Assembly (NCBI GenBank): GCA_021234155.1 | Contig: JAJEKV010000772.1 | Location: 1 to 64,000 of the forward strand | Reading direction: 5' to 3' | Source: Isoetes taiwanensis | Lineage: Eukaryota > Streptophyta > Lycopodiopsida > Isoetales > Isoetaceae | DNA length: 64,000 nt | Translations under genes and position numbers: made by a program | Shown here: one piece after another, positions 33,946-46,559 of the stretch | Layout of the letters: each line of letters begins with the position of its first letter | Position numbering within the stretch: position 1 is the stretch's first letter | Notes under the pieces: model-generated | What the model saw: only the letters and a program-made list of their open reading frames with translations | The model's database searches: none | Told to the model about the DNA's origin: nothing

Positions 33946-35131
33946 AAAATCTAAGGGAATCTAAGGGCATCTCATAAAATATGAGAAAACATCAAAGGGC
34001 AGGAACAACCCGTCAAGCAGAAAGATGGGAGTGAAGGGAGCGACTGGAGAGATGGCACAATGAATAAGTTTCCAGAGAAAAAAGGATAAGGATTAATGGA
34101 ACAAAGAATAACATAACAAATGCAGTAACCTAGCCAACAATCCAAGAAACAACTAGAATGTCATAAGCAAGTAAAGATACTAGAAAAGGGTAAGGGACCA
34201 AAATATAAAATGCAACTAGAGCAGATAAAATAAATAGAAAAAGTTGTCCACATACAACTAATGAACAAATGGAATAAAAGATAATGTACCCAAAAAAGTA
34301 ACTTAGAGGAACCAAAAGGACCATGGCCAAGATGCAATTGACAATAATGTTCTGCCAAAAGAGGATGTGGGTTAATTGAAAATCAAGAAAATAGGGAACC
34401 AAGACCTTTCTACCAGAAGACATTAAAGCAAATAAGATTTATAGACTGCAACGGATAAAAAGGCTATAATGCCCAAAAATGAACTAAATAGTGCTCTACC
34501 AAATTTTATGAAAATACAAATGAATCTAATATGTGTGGTGATTGGATCAACAATGTGTAAGAATGGAATGAACAAAACCATAAGCAAAACACTTAAGAAG
34601 ATGTACCACAAAAATGAATGCATATTGAAAATTATGGTGCGAACTTATTGTAAAGAACGAAATGCTCCTACTAAAAAACTACAAGTTATGGTGCACATGC
34701 AAAGGCCGAACTTACCATAGAGATCAATTTTATGAAAGAGTAATGGCAGAACTTACCATAGAGAAAGCGAACAACTTAGAAGCCATAAAACAAAGATTTG
34801 TCCCTTCAACCGATGCATGAGTCACACAAAATAAATACTTGTATTGATAGATTGAAAGTTATGGTGCATAGAATGCAATAAAAAATGCTCAATACTCATA
34901 GAAAAATAAAAAAATAAAAAATTTGAGACTCATGGTGTCCATGAGAAAAGAGAAGATTGGAAAACCACCTCTTGTGAAAGAGCAAAGACGGAATTTACAA
35001 TGGAGGAAGCAAGGATCCAATCTATGAAATATCAAAGCAGTAAATAATTATCCCCAACTCTAACTTATATTGAAGACAAAATAGCAGGAAGCCATGGAGT
35101 AAACGTGACTAAAGAAACAAGAAACAAAGGT
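33946..35131. other. AT-rich DNA without recognised gene
   Basis: Plus strand is A-rich with loosely repeated aaccataagcaaaac-like words. Hydrophobic minus-strand ORFs at 34,130-34,423 and 34,423-34,623 reflect the T-rich strand rather than a membrane protein. Confidence 0.4.
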
Positions 35132-35320
35132 AAAGAAAAAGAAAAAAAAAAGAAAAAAGAAAAAGAAAAGAAAAAGAAAAAGAAAAGAAAAAGAAAAAAA
35201 AAAGAAAAAAAAAAAGAAAAGAAAAAGAAAAGAAAAAGAAAAAAAAAAAGAAAAAGAAAAGAAAAAGAAAAAAGAAAAAGAAAAGAAAAGAAAAGGAAAA
35301 GGAAAAGAAAAGGAAAAGGA

Positions 35321-35352
<32 letters not shown>

Positions 35353-35609
35353 AAGAAAAAAAAGAAAAAGAAAAAGAAAAAAAAAAAAAAAAAAAGAAAA
35401 AGAAAAGAAAAAGAAAAGAAAAAGAAAAGAAAAAAGAAAAAGAAAAGAAAAAAGAAAAGAAAAAGAAAAAGAAAAAAAAAAAGAAAAAGAAAAAGAAAAG
35501 AAAAGAAAAAGAAAAGAAAAAGAAAAAGAAAAAGAAAAAGAAAAAGAAAAAGAAAAAGAAAAAGAAAAAGAAAAAGAAAAAGAAAAAGAAAAAGAAAAAG
35601 AAAAAGAAA
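35132..35609 (+). repeat. 478-bp pure A/G tract, (AAAAAG)n-like
   Basis: Every base from 35,132 to 35,609 is A or G. The core word is gaaaaa or gaaaa; the last 95 bases are regular gaaaaa hexamers. The long open frames here (polylysine/glutamate on plus, phenylalanine/leucine on minus) are consequences of the repeat. Confidence 0.97.
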
Positions 35610-37066
35610 CAAAAGAAAGGGCGTTATGAGGCATATGGAAATACTGCACGCATGAGGACCACCGAAAATGAAATACAAGCATGTAAAATGAAGAGCATGA
35701 ACCCATCCTTATGAAAAAAATTTAAGATAACGAACCACTTAACTGCAAAAATTAAGTTATCGCAAGGAAAGAGAATGTATCTCCATACACAAATAAGAAC
35801 GTATCCATATACATAAACTAAATCTGGCAAGAACGTATCCACATCCATAAATTGTCCACCAATCAACAAAATTAGAAAACCTAGAAAAATGTCCAAGAAC
35901 GATGAAAATCACAACAATCCAAAATGAACAATGAAACAACACGCAAGCAGAGACTAAAAGGATCAAAACATCAAAAGCATAGAATATCGACTAAATAACC
36001 AAAGGAAAAGAAGAACTAGGTAAAAACTAGATGCCATTCAATAGGAGCCAATGGAGAACTGGAACTGACTTGACCATAGAACAAACAGGACTTGTCAGAA
36101 ACAATAATGATGGAACTAATGTTAAACAACCTAAAACTAGACACAATGAAGCACATGAAACCGAGGGATCACAAATTGAAGTAAGAGAGCAACAATTCAA
36201 GAGACAATCAGAATAGCAAGGTCTCATTAGGATAGAAGTAAAGGATAAGGAATCAAAATATCTCTTTGTCATAAAAGAAAGCCATTCATGTAATAAGGAT
36301 AGGAAATTGGTCAGATTATATGATATAGAATGCTCTAAAATATGGATAAAAAAAGGTTCCACGTCAAATGTTAGCACAAGACCATGTCAAATATAATATG
36401 AAAAAATAACATCAGCCTAACAACATGGAAAATGGGTCCCAAACTCCATGTTGTCCTTACCCCGTGCTGCCACCTGGCACCTCCCTACAACACGAAATGG
36501 AAAAGGGCAAGCAAATTCCATGCACATCAAATTTAACAAGCTACTCCTGGTTGTTCAAACAGTAACAAAGTTTTACATTTATAGTTGCAAAGTTGTAAAA
36601 TTCCAAGGCCGAGCATATTAACACAAGTTTTACATTTTCAAATCATCAATTACATTACGGGGCCTCCAAGGCCCGCAGCCTAACTATTGTTTCCAAGCTC
36701 TACCAAGACCCCTAAAAGATTCATCTACCTAACATTGTGCAAAACCATCCATCTGTTGCAGAACAAAATCCATGAATTGAGTTGCAGAACTCTCGCGGTT
36801 TTAACCTTTTCCATCAAGCCTTGTTGTAGAAGAACCAAAACCATTGTAAAGAAAATGATATGTTCTAGAAGCTCAGAACCTCTCTACGATTTGTGAACAA
36901 GGTGGAAACTCAAATGGGGTTTAAAGAAGTAAAGAGTCGCGGATTTTCTCGCCAAGGCCTAAAGTAAATCCAAACGACCCATTTTCTTTATAAAAGCATC
37001 TCAAAGTTTAAAAAACGGACGCAGACGTAAGCAAAAAGATCTGGATGGCCGAATACTGGCATGCCA
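35610..37066. other. No recognised gene
   Basis: Short ORFs only; the longest is 116 codons on minus at 36,027-36,377, with no recognisable domain. The sequence near 36,440-36,680 is ordinary AT-rich DNA. Confidence 0.4.
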
Positions 37067-37951
37067 TAAAATATAGGGAAATTTGTAGAAATACCCTTGT
37101 ATTTTTGTCTAATTGTTAAAAAGCCCTTAATTTTATTGTATTTGTCAAATTACCCTTCTATTTTCTACGTATCTTCATTTTCAGCAAACGGCGGTGGCGG
37201 GAAGCTACAGGCGGTGGCGGGAAGCTACATCCAGTGGAGAAACGGCAATTCCGGTGGAGATTTCTAAACCCTTGCCTTCTAAAATCCGGCAGATTTCTTT
37301 CCTCAGGCTCTCCTCTCTAAGTAGGTGTTCTACACCTCTCCTAAGCTATCAAGTAATATATCAAGTTGTTGCTTTTCCTTTAGCCTCTCTGATCTTCTTA
37401 TGACAGTAGGCAGCCTTTTCGGTGATGGCTTAGCAGATGTGGAGCCAATATTATCATAAACTGGATTCCAGTAAACTGCATATGCATTTTGCAGATTGTT
37501 ATCGTGCAAGGACTCCATCATTGAAACTCGTGGAGAGGCAATATTTGTGAGGCCAGACATTTGTGAATTATTTTCCTAGACAAATAATCATGTCTGGAAC
37601 TGTGCCTTGAGTATCAGTATCTGATTCAATAGTAAAATTCGTGAAAAGGAAATAGGTTCTCATATACAACGGTTAAGAATTCTGACTTAATAGGCACAGA
37701 AGAAATCTGCCGGATTTGAGAAGGCAAGGGTTAAGAAATCTGCCGGATCTGTCCTTGCGCACCAAACATAGGCAAATTGATGCCTGGAGTTGCCGTTTCT
37801 CCACCGGATGTAGCTTCCCGCCACCGCCGTTTGCTGAAAATGAAGATACGTAGAAAACAGAAGGGTAATTTGACAAATACAATAAAATTAAGGGCTTTTT
37901 AACAATTAGACAAAAATACAAGGGTATTTTTACAAATTTCCCTAAAATATA
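37067..37951. mobile_element. Mutator-like (MULE) non-autonomous element with 9-bp target-site duplication
   Basis: The element spans 37,076-37,942. Both sides carry the same 9 bp, taaaatata (37,067-37,075 and 37,943-37,951), the duplication length typical of Mutator-like elements. Terminal inverted repeats start gggaaatttgta and stay nearly perfect for about 130 bp, then continue with small gaps to about 230 bp. The left repeat has an extra tandem copy of ggcggtggcgggaagctaca (37,187-37,229). No transposase is present. The interior holds a 76-codon ORF on minus. Confidence 0.92.
37330..37560 (-). CDS. 76-codon ORF inside the MULE, possible captured gene fragment
   Basis: Starts MSGLTNIASPRVSMMESLHD and contains SPKRLPTVIRRSERLKEKQQ, a basic RRSxRLKEK element seen in various plant nuclear proteins. 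I cannot assign a family. Unlike neighbouring DNA the frame is clean and the composition is protein-like. Mutator-like elements that carry pieces of host genes (Pack-MULEs) are well known in plants, so capture is plausible. Chance ORF remains possible. Confidence 0.4.
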   Translation of the reverse strand: MSGLTNIASPRVSMMESLHDNNLQNAYAVYWNPVYDNIGSTSAKPSPKRLPTVIRRSERLKEKQQLDILLDSLGEV

Positions 37952-40764
37952 ACATCAAGAATCTTGAGGCGTGGAAACAAAGCAGAGAACAAAGAGCTGC
38001 GACTTTTGTGGTCATGATTTTTGTCCCAGACACTCTTAACTGCGTGCCAATCCAAGCAACAAGAACAAAGGTCCGGTTGTTGTAAGCTCCTTATTTTTTG
38101 AAGTTTACATGCAGCAAGATCGGCAAGCGGGCATGCAAGAACGGATGGTCGCCAGATAAGGAAAAAACAGAGATCAATAGGAAAAAAAACATAGGAAAGA
38201 CAGATTAACATGCAAAAACTGAGGGAAAAACAAGAAATCAACAAGGTGCCATAGCCATCATCGCCATAGCCCGCCAGCTCCTAACAAAACCCGGCGAGAA
38301 AGAAAGGGGGGCAAATTCGGCCCCATTTCCGTGTTGTTAGGCGTGGACGTTAGTCCACATTCGGTGGCGGTGATCGGCTTTTGCCGGGCCGCCGATCGCG
38401 GGGCCCCACTAGTCCACACCGGAATGTGGTCCCAATGTTCCATACATCCCAATATATCTAAACATATGTAATTGAGTTTCTAATTTTTCTTTTTTCGTGT
38501 TCTCCGCCGCAATCTAAATTCTTATCTTATTGACACTTATTCTCGTGGCCACTATCAAACGACATGTGACTGCTTTGTAAGGCCGCAATTTGTAAGACTT
38601 CTTTGTAATGATAAATCCGAGCCATAGCGGCTTTTGGTTAGGAAGGGTGGAGCAGAAAGGCTATCGCCGAGCCAAATCGCCATGTTGGGCTCGGCCCCAA
38701 CCATGCCGAGCTCTAGGCACCGGTTTTCTGGCCGAATCGAAGACATAACAAGGACACGCCTCGACCTTCACAAGAACATGGAGCCGAGCCCTTGGGTAGA
38801 AGATTGAACCAACTTATTGCCACAACCTTTTCCAATATCAATCCATGTTATGAATCTGAGCGGGCATTTCCTCCATCCATTCCGCCCTTTTGGAATGCTC
38901 GTGAGTTCCTAAAAGCTTACCTTCACTTAATCCGCAGGAAGTGCCATGCCGTTATAAATCATAACCTCGAGAAAAGGCCGTGAAGATTTGACACAAGAAG
39001 AAGAAGAAAAAGCTTGGCCACAAAGATCTTCGGCCGGTAAAAACTTCGCGGCGACATTTAACAGTTTGGATCTCAGATTCCGGAGTTAAGAGCAAGACAG
39101 GCGCATTGAATTTAATTTGGCGGCGACCTGGTAGAAACTTGGTCGAAGAAGAGGAATGGATTCGATTTATAGTGCCTTTTGTTGCAATATGGATACGTAA
39201 TCCCAGAGCGATAACGAAACCTTAACGAATGACCTTGGATCCATGAAAAGGGAGCTAGAAGCTGGAAGCCACGATTGTAAGCAATGATCTTAAGACATGG
39301 AAAAAAAAATCCAACATAATGCGAAGAAAAGACCGAGACTAACAGATCCGGCAGAAAAAAGAAGACAATCAGGCGAGTTTTTGGAGTAACAAAGCAGGGG
39401 AAGGTCTGGCTACGGTGGAAAGCTGGAGGTGAGGCTCGTGATGTCCAGCTATGGCAGAGCACGACCTTCAAGGGCCCACATTTTTGGTCTTGTGCCCTAA
39501 CCTTAATCCCTTCACATTACTATGGTTGCTCTGTCTAGATATGGCTATGGCACCAAGAAGTTCCCTGTTTTCTATCCGGATGGCCTTACAGACATGGCCA
39601 CAAAATTTGTCCTGGTGAAAATAGAATAATATTTGTAGAGTACGTGGAGCTATATTTCGAAAAAGGAAGAGCGTTCAATATTCTAGCTATGGCGGAAGAA
39701 TGAAAGTTCAACTATGCTACAGATTTCTACATTTCTTCATAATGCACGCCAGAGCAGAATCACAAACAAAAAATCATCTAATAGAGGAAGGCCAAGGGAC
39801 AAAGCAATAAGGTAGTGGACCAGCTCTTCAACGAAGGGCTCCGTAAAAAACTCTTAGTTTTCTCTAAAGAGAGTGCACATGATCATATAAAATAACAACA
39901 GCACAGCCCAGCGCATCCACACAATAAGCTTGAATCTAGCACCACAAGCCAAAAAAAAGTACAGTTTACTCTTTTTTTTGTCTGGATATTGCCTTGGGTG
40001 ATTGATTAACCAAAGGGGAGGAGTATTTATTTGTTGGTGACTTTTTTTTCCACCGTAACAAAGTCTACCCGACCATCGCTGGACTTGGTTGGGTGGTCCT
40101 AGAGGTAGATCGAGACCCCAATTTTATCTAGAATGGCTGTAACAGGAATGGGCTTTTCTGTAGCTGTTGCATTTTCTTTTGGACACCTCTTTGATTGTTC
40201 CAAGTGTCAATGGATCGATTTGTTGGGTATTGGATTTTCAAACCCAGTAAGCTCAGTGCTTGCTATAAGTTGCTCTTTATTCTTTCATAGACCTAGGTAG
40301 TTAAGTATACAGGATCTAGCGGCACTACCAACGATATCTCTATCTATTATAATTGGATAAAGTTTTCTCCATCTGCTATAATTAGAGCGAGAAAACTCAA
40401 ATGATTCTTTTCAGGGCTCGAAAATAGCAACGTCCCTAGCCAATAAAAATGCCGCTTGGTATTTGAGGCTACTGAAAAAAATATACATTAGTGCATTTTT
40501 TAGAAAATTATGCCGAAAATCTTATATTTTCATCCGGAAAATTGCCGAAAAAATTTCAGCATGATAGGAATTTAACACAAGTAGGCGGATTTTTAGGGGA
40601 GGAACTCCCCTATTTTCGAACCATGATTCTCTTCCTCTGATCCTTTTTTCTCGTCTTTTTTCTCCCCTTTTTTTTAATAAAACATCCAATGATCTCGATT
40701 CAAACAAAGCAATCAACCCATAAATTCTGGGAAGGGACTCGCAGAGACACAAAACCGGCCATAG
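37952..40764. other. No recognised gene
   Basis: Includes a GC-richer part at 38,250-38,770 and a 119-codon minus ORF at 39,112-39,471 without recognised domain. Probably unclassified old repeats. Confidence 0.4.
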
Positions 40765-43425
40765 ATAGGCTTCTCATTCATCTCAGCCAATTTTCTTCAA
40801 TGGTGGATAGTCGATACCCGCACACATGCAAACTACCCACGAAGAATATTCAATTACACAACTTGGACCCCATGAAATACAATGCTAATAGATGTTTGGT
40901 TTGTGTACCTGCCGAAACCTTATCACCGGGATTAAAAAACCCCGCCCGCTCGGGTTTTCAAGGAAAAAATCTAGTAATAAGCCTTCGACAAGGGGCTTGG
41001 ACAAACGTAAGGCTGAGAATTCGCTCCCAAAAAATCCATGAATGGAGAAGTCGAAGCTGCTGCTGCCACCATTTGCTAACCTGTACCTGCACATCACCGA
41101 CACAAGAACAAATGTGACAAAACAAACCTCCCAAAGTGGAGGGGCTGATCCTGGGTGCCACGTGACAATAAAACAAAAACCTCTTCAAATAGAGGGGTTG
41201 GTCACGCGTGCCAGGCGACAAATACATTAAACAATTAAGGGGAGGGGGTTTCAAAGGATAGAGAATAAGGTATTACTGAGAGAAGAGGAAGCCCGATGAG
41301 GCGTTAATGAAGAACGCCTAATATAGCGATCTCCCAACCCGGAAGGCATGCAATGCAATGCATGCATGCGAGATATGCATGTTCGCCCCCTCTAGAATCT
41401 CGATCCGAAGGCTTGGATCGATGGAATTCTAGAATGGGGCTCACATGAAAACAACAAAAACCTCCGAATAGAAGAGAACTTCCTTATCAAAAGCGGGATC
41501 GAGGGCGAAGGTCAAAGGGTTATGGCTAAAGAAAGAGGCAAGGCAGAAAGGACATACCCACAACATGAAAAAGCGCCAAATTGGTCAATCCAAAGCGGGG
41601 GAGAAGCCCCTCCCTTGCATGGTTTCAAAGAGTAGAGAATAAGGTGCTGGCGAGAGAAGAGAAAGCACCGATGAGACGTTGATGAAGAACCTCGCCTAAT
41701 ATAGCGATCTCCCAACCAGAGAAGGCATGCAATGCAAGCATGCGAGACATGCATGCTCGCCCCCTCTAGAATCTCGATCCGAGGGCTCGGATCGATGGAA
41801 TTCCAGAATGGGGCTCACATGGCGCTGCCTCTTCTCTCTCAGCAGTATCTTATTCTCTATTCTTTGAAACCATGCAGGGGAGAGGCTTCTCCCTGCTTGG
41901 ATTGACCAATTTGGCATTTCTTTCATGCTGTGGCATGTCCTTTCTCGGCCTTGCCTCTTTTTTAGCCATAATCCTTTGACCTTCGTCCTCGATCCTGTTT
42001 TGATAAGGAAGTTCTCTTCTATTTAGGAGGTATTCGGGAGGTTTTTGTCGTTTTCATGCGAGCTTTATTTTAGAATCCCATCGATCCGAGCCCTCGGATC
42101 AAAATTCTAGAGGGGGCGAGCATGCATGCCTTGCATGCATGTATGCGCTGCATGGCTTCCCTGGTTGGGAGATCGCTATATTAGGCGAGGTTCTTCATCA
42201 ACGTCTATCGCTATATTAGGCGAGGTTCTTCATCAACGTCTCGTCGACGCTTCCTCTTCTCTCTCAGCAGTACCTTATTCTCTATTCTTTGAAACTCACC
42301 TTCCCCCTTAATTGTTTAATGTATTTGTCGCCTGGCACACGTGACCAGCCCCTCTATTTGAAGAGGTTTTTGTTTTGTTGTCGCGTGGCATGCGTGACCA
42401 GCCCCTCCACTTTGGGAGGTTTCTTTTGTCACATTTGTTCTAGTGTTGGTGATGTGGAGGTACAGGTTGGCAAGCGGCAGCAGATTCGACGTCTCTATTC
42501 ATGGGTTTCAGGAGCGAATTCTTAGCCTTACCTTTGTCCCTGCCCCTTGCCGAAGGCTTATCACTAGGGTTTTTCCTCGAAAACCCAAAAGGGCGGGAAT
42601 TTTTAATCTTTCGGCAGGTACACAAACCAAACATCTATTAGCATTGTATTTCATGGGGTCCAAGTTGTATAATTAGACATTCCCTTTATTTTTCTTCGTG
42701 GGTAGTTCGCATGTGTGCGGTTACCCACTATCCACCATCGTAGAAAATCTGCTGAGATGAATGAGAAGCATCCGAGCCCTCGGATCGCGATTCTAGAGGG
42801 GGTGAACATGCATATCTCACATGCATGCATTGCATGCCTTCTCTGGTTGGGAGGTCGTTATATTAGGCGAGGTTCTTCATCAACATCTCATCGGCACTTC
42901 CTCTTCATGTAGGGGAGGGGCTTCTCCCTGCTTGGATTGACAAATTTGGTGTTTCTTTCATGTTGTGGCATGTCCTTTCTCGGCCTTGCCTCTTCCTTAG
43001 CCATAATTCTTTGACCTTCGTTCTCGATCCCATTTTGATAAGGAAGTTCTCTTCTATTCGGGAGGTTTTTATAGTTTCATGCAAGCCCCATTCTAGAATT
43101 CCATCAATCCGAACCCTCGGATCTAGATTCTAAAGGGGGTGAGCATGCATGTCTCATATGCATTCATTGCATGCTTTTTCTGGTTGGGAGATCGCTATAT
43201 TAGGCGAGGTTCTTCATCGACGTCTCATCGTCGCTTCCTCTTCTCTCTCAGCAGTACCTTATTCTCTATTCTTTGTAACCCACCCTTCCCCCCTCCCTTA
43301 ATTATTTAATGTATTTGTCGTCTGGAACGTGTGACCAGCCCCTCTATTTGAAGAGGTTTTTGTTTTATTGTCGCGTGGCACGTGTGATCAGCCCCTCCAC
43401 TTTGGGAGGTTTGTTTTCACAAGGC
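40765..43425. repeat. Cluster 1 of an unidentified ~0.9-kb repeat family, copies in both orientations
   Basis: Copies lie at about 40,765-41,640 (minus), 41,640-41,822 (minus, partial), 41,823-42,762 (plus) and 42,763-43,425 (plus, partial). Shared landmarks: cagcagtaccttattctcta, ggagatcgctatattaggcg, gtgaccagcccctctatttg, ctctcggcctt-type words and gatgaatgagaagc at one end. Each copy has palindromic ccgagccctcgg and catgcatg-rich segments. The minus and plus copies meet near 41,822, forming an inverted repeat. Small ORFs recur only because the unit recurs. No transposase or RT is seen, so the class is unknown. Confidence 0.8.
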
Positions 43426-44630
43426 ACCCAAAAATTTAACCACTATAATAAACCATTGAAAAACCCCCATAGATGTGGTTTCTTATGCTAAAAAAATTAT
43501 TCTTAGTAAAAAACACATAACATAGTGGTTTTTATAACTCATACGTGGTTATTCATGTTAGTTTTATGTTACTAGTGTGGTTTATTAAAACCAATATTAG
43601 CTTATTACATGGCTTCTAGTATCAATGGTGGTCATTCATGCTAGTTTTCTGCTGTAGCATGATTTATTAAATCGACAATGGCTTGTAGCATGGTTTTGAC
43701 ATCGCTTTAAATATGGCAATGGTTGTTTGTGTTGGTTTTTCATTGTCACATGGCTTATAGAAGTTGAAGTATTCTATTCTATTCTATTCTATTCTATAAC
43801 GTGGTTTTTTATACAAATTTAAACACCATAGCGTTTAATCATGCTAGTTCTCTAATATAAAAATGCATGTTTTATAATGGTCGTGGTTTGTAGCATGGTT
43901 TTCAATATCGAGTTTATTGTCATGGTAATTATTCATAGTTATCACCTAATAGGATGTGGATATTCATAGTGGTTACTCATAAGACACCCAAAACACAATT
44001 GTCATAATTAACCGCTATGAAAGCATTACAGATATGGTCTTTTGTATTTTCTATTTTTTGAAGGACATTATACTTTACTTAAATATCAAGCAAACTAGTA
44101 CATGTGAAAATACAAAGGTGTCTTTTGTGCAGTTTATTATTGTTGGTCTTTTTAATTTGTTTTGCATCTTTAGCATATACTATAGTTATTTTCAAGAACT
44201 ATACGTGTTTTTGCATTCACACTTGTTACATTTTCTAGCAAAGGTTTATAATATGGCTTTCATTTTTTCAATACCAATTTAATTAATTTCCCATGCTTAA
44301 ATTTGTATTAAGAAGGAAAATGTCCTAATATAATGATATTTGAAAGATGGAAATTATTCTAGAGATGATTTTGTTTAATTTTATAGTGACTGAAGATAGC
44401 TTCAACTACAGCTATCCTTGTGACGATGCCTCTTCCTTGCATAACCATGCATTTTCTTCCTTTTAAATGCCTTGGGCATTTGCATGTTATTTTGAAGCTC
44501 TGCATAGCCATATCATGGATTAAAAAAGGGAAACAAACCCATGATACAAGATCTGGCAATAGCATTGACTTTACTCCGGTATGCCATCAGATTGGGAGAG
44601 GAATTTAGGGATTAATGGAAACTTCTAAAT
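43426..44630. repeat. AT-rich degenerate minisatellite flank of cluster 1
   Basis: Begins acaaggcacccaaaaat, whose complement atttttgggtgccttg opens the other cluster at about 56,127-56,142. It then has loose repeats of catggttattcatgctagtt-like words to about 44,000. A related gacacccaaaac start recurs at about 43,983. The mirror flank is at about 55,400-56,130. It contains an (ATTCT)5 run at 43,771-43,795. Confidence 0.6.
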
Positions 44631-44639
44631 TCAGGCTGA

Positions 44640-44950
44640 TGTCATCAAGTTGGCGTAAGTTTTGGTGCTCTTTTTGTATCTGGGCGACCCATGGCTGATG
44701 TCCGCCAATAACTTGTTCTTTTTGTATCTAGCCAATAACTTGTTCCGGATCCTAGCATCTTTGATCCTAAAATGCGGGATGCATGCGCCTTCTTCGCTTG
44801 TGTTAGTCCTTTCCCATCTCAGCCTATTCCAAAAAGCACATTCAAACCAAGCCCATACCAAAAATATTCCGGCTGACCGGGAATCAAACCTCCCAGGGGT
44901 TGAACCCCCAAACCCCCGTGCCAACCAGCGAGGCGGGCATCGTTTGTGCT
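44640..44950 (-). mobile_element. SINE-like tRNA-derived repeat
   Basis: On the minus strand near 44,940-44,880, cgctggttggcacgg resembles an RNA polymerase III box A. About 35 bases on, ggtttgattcccgg fits box B (GGTTCGANNCC) closely. These are the internal promoter elements of tRNA-derived SINEs. The body continues towards 44,640 and includes two copies of agatacaaaaaga. It abuts the start of the plus-strand LINE. Ends are uncertain, and a tRNA gene is excluded because no cloverleaf can be formed. Confidence 0.4.
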
Positions 44951-45016
44951 TTTAAACATCTTCCAATTCTTCATAGCACTTTAGTTCTTTAACCCCCATC
45001 CATACCATACAACTTC

Positions 45017-45760
45017 ATGGCGCTTTTTGTAGCCCCTTGCCCGAGACCCCCATTTGGAGGGAGACATTCCCCAACCCGGCCCGGCCCGGCCCGGCCCACA
45101 GGAAGAACCCGGGGAGGGGCAGCAGTAGCGGCCCGGTCGAGGTATAGCAAAGGCGAGGGGAGAAACCTCTTCCATGAGGAGGAAGCCAGGCGAGGCCCAA
45201 TCACGAATTGGCTTCGGGAGATGGATGAAGGCTGCTCAAGCTTCGACCACGGCCTTGAGCGAGCCATGAAACAGGCTGGAGGAAACGGTCGAAGAAACGA
45301 GAACCAGTTGCGGGATTGGCGGCCGAAGATACAATCCTCGGCATCCCATGTGCTCAAAAACGATTGCGTGGAAAGGCAGATTCACGACATGGGAACCCGC
45401 ATGCAGCAGTTAGAAGGCGGGCTTAAAAGCAGCCCCACTTTGAGGCAGGATGGCGAGGGGCCTTGCCGACTTAGAGCTTTCAGCGTGGATTCCCTCCTCA
45501 CCGTGTGGAGACTATGGCATGCGACAAGCGGTGTTGAAGCAGGATATCTGGTGGCAACTATTTCCCGCCTCAAGTCGGTGAGGGGTATGCCCGTGATCAC
45601 AAACGTCGAGCCATCGTCGGAAAACCAACCAGGCGGTGAGAACCACAGTAGAATTTGAGACACAAGATCGGGAGATCCGGGAGCTCAAAGCAACCATTGC
45701 CCGGCAAAAGGCCCGGCCTCCCGTGCTCAGGTCCATGAACACTGCGGCCTTGCACAAATG
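45017..45760 (+). pseudogene. LINE ORF1-like region with coiled coil
   Basis: A 213-codon frame starts at 45,017: a proline/arginine-rich N-terminus, then EEARRGPITNWLREMDEGCS and LERAMKQAGGNGRRNENQLR, then VERQIHDMGTRMQQLEGGLK. The last part has heptad spacing. After 45,600 another frame continues with EFETQDREIRELKATIARQK, a further coiled-coil stretch, then a proline/alanine-rich end. Position before the endonuclease and composition fit a LINE ORF1 (RNA-binding) product. No zinc knuckle or RRM is visible. Confidence 0.5.
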
Positions 45761-46559
45761 AGTTGGCGGGCAGCAGAGATTCCAGGGGAGCTGGGCTCCC
45801 GACTCCCGGCGGCCGAGGCTGCAACACCAGGGGCAGCCAAGCGCCGTGCCCCGGCCACGGCAGCCAAAGCCAAGCCAGGCCAGGAGGCCGCCACCTCCTC
45901 CATCTCACACACCACACCGCCCTCGGCGTGAGCAGCCCACACTCTCCAGCCAGCAGGCATCACTGCTTTGGGGCGGCTAATGTTGCCCCTCGGCTTCGGT
46001 GTGGCGGCAGGAGGCGGGGCGCCGGCGCCATAATGTGAGGTGAGTGCGTGGACTCGAGGAAGGAGGGGGAAGATCTCACCAAGCGCGTGGGGATGAGATC
46101 CTATCTCGAATGGCATTCCCAAGCTACTTCACGGTACACATTGCTAGGCGAGCTTGGGGCTCGACACCGCAGGATCGCCAGCGTGTTGTCACCTTCCGCG
46201 GTGGCGGAACATCTCTGCAGTCACGAGCCATCTGCGTCGAGGTAGATGGCCCGAAGGGCCCCGCTCTGTGTATGTTGACGGGATCTCACCCCCGTCGGGG
46301 AGTCCCTTGGCAGCCAGGTGGCCCGGTCGAGGGCGTCCGTCATTAGAAGGGGGCTGCAGCCTTGTCGGGGCAAAGCCGCATTTCAGGCGCTTTCGCTGGG
46401 GTAGCGAGGCAATCGTCGGTTGCTGCCACTCCTGCTCTTTGCCACTCCTGCTGCTTCTTCTGCTGCTTGCGGCGGTACCCTCTTGCACCTCTGCTCCCGC
46501 CCGCTCGATTTGCTGCTCGAGCGCCCGCTGCGCTCCCCACGCAGCGGGGCAGATCGCTG

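Noticed and set aside
34130-34623. Multi-pass membrane protein ORFs on the minus strand
   Set aside because: Hydrophobicity comes from T-rich strand composition; no conserved motif and no start context.
35105-35706. Long lysine/glutamate-rich (plus) and phenylalanine/leucine-rich (minus) ORFs of 174-213 codons
   Set aside because: They are direct translations of a pure A/G repeat and carry no independent evidence of coding.
36027-36377. 116-codon minus ORF
   Set aside because: No recognised domain; leucine/serine-rich composition fits random translation of AT-rich DNA.
44880-44945. A functional tRNA gene on the minus strand
   Set aside because: Box-like words are present but no acceptor stem or anticodon arm can be formed.
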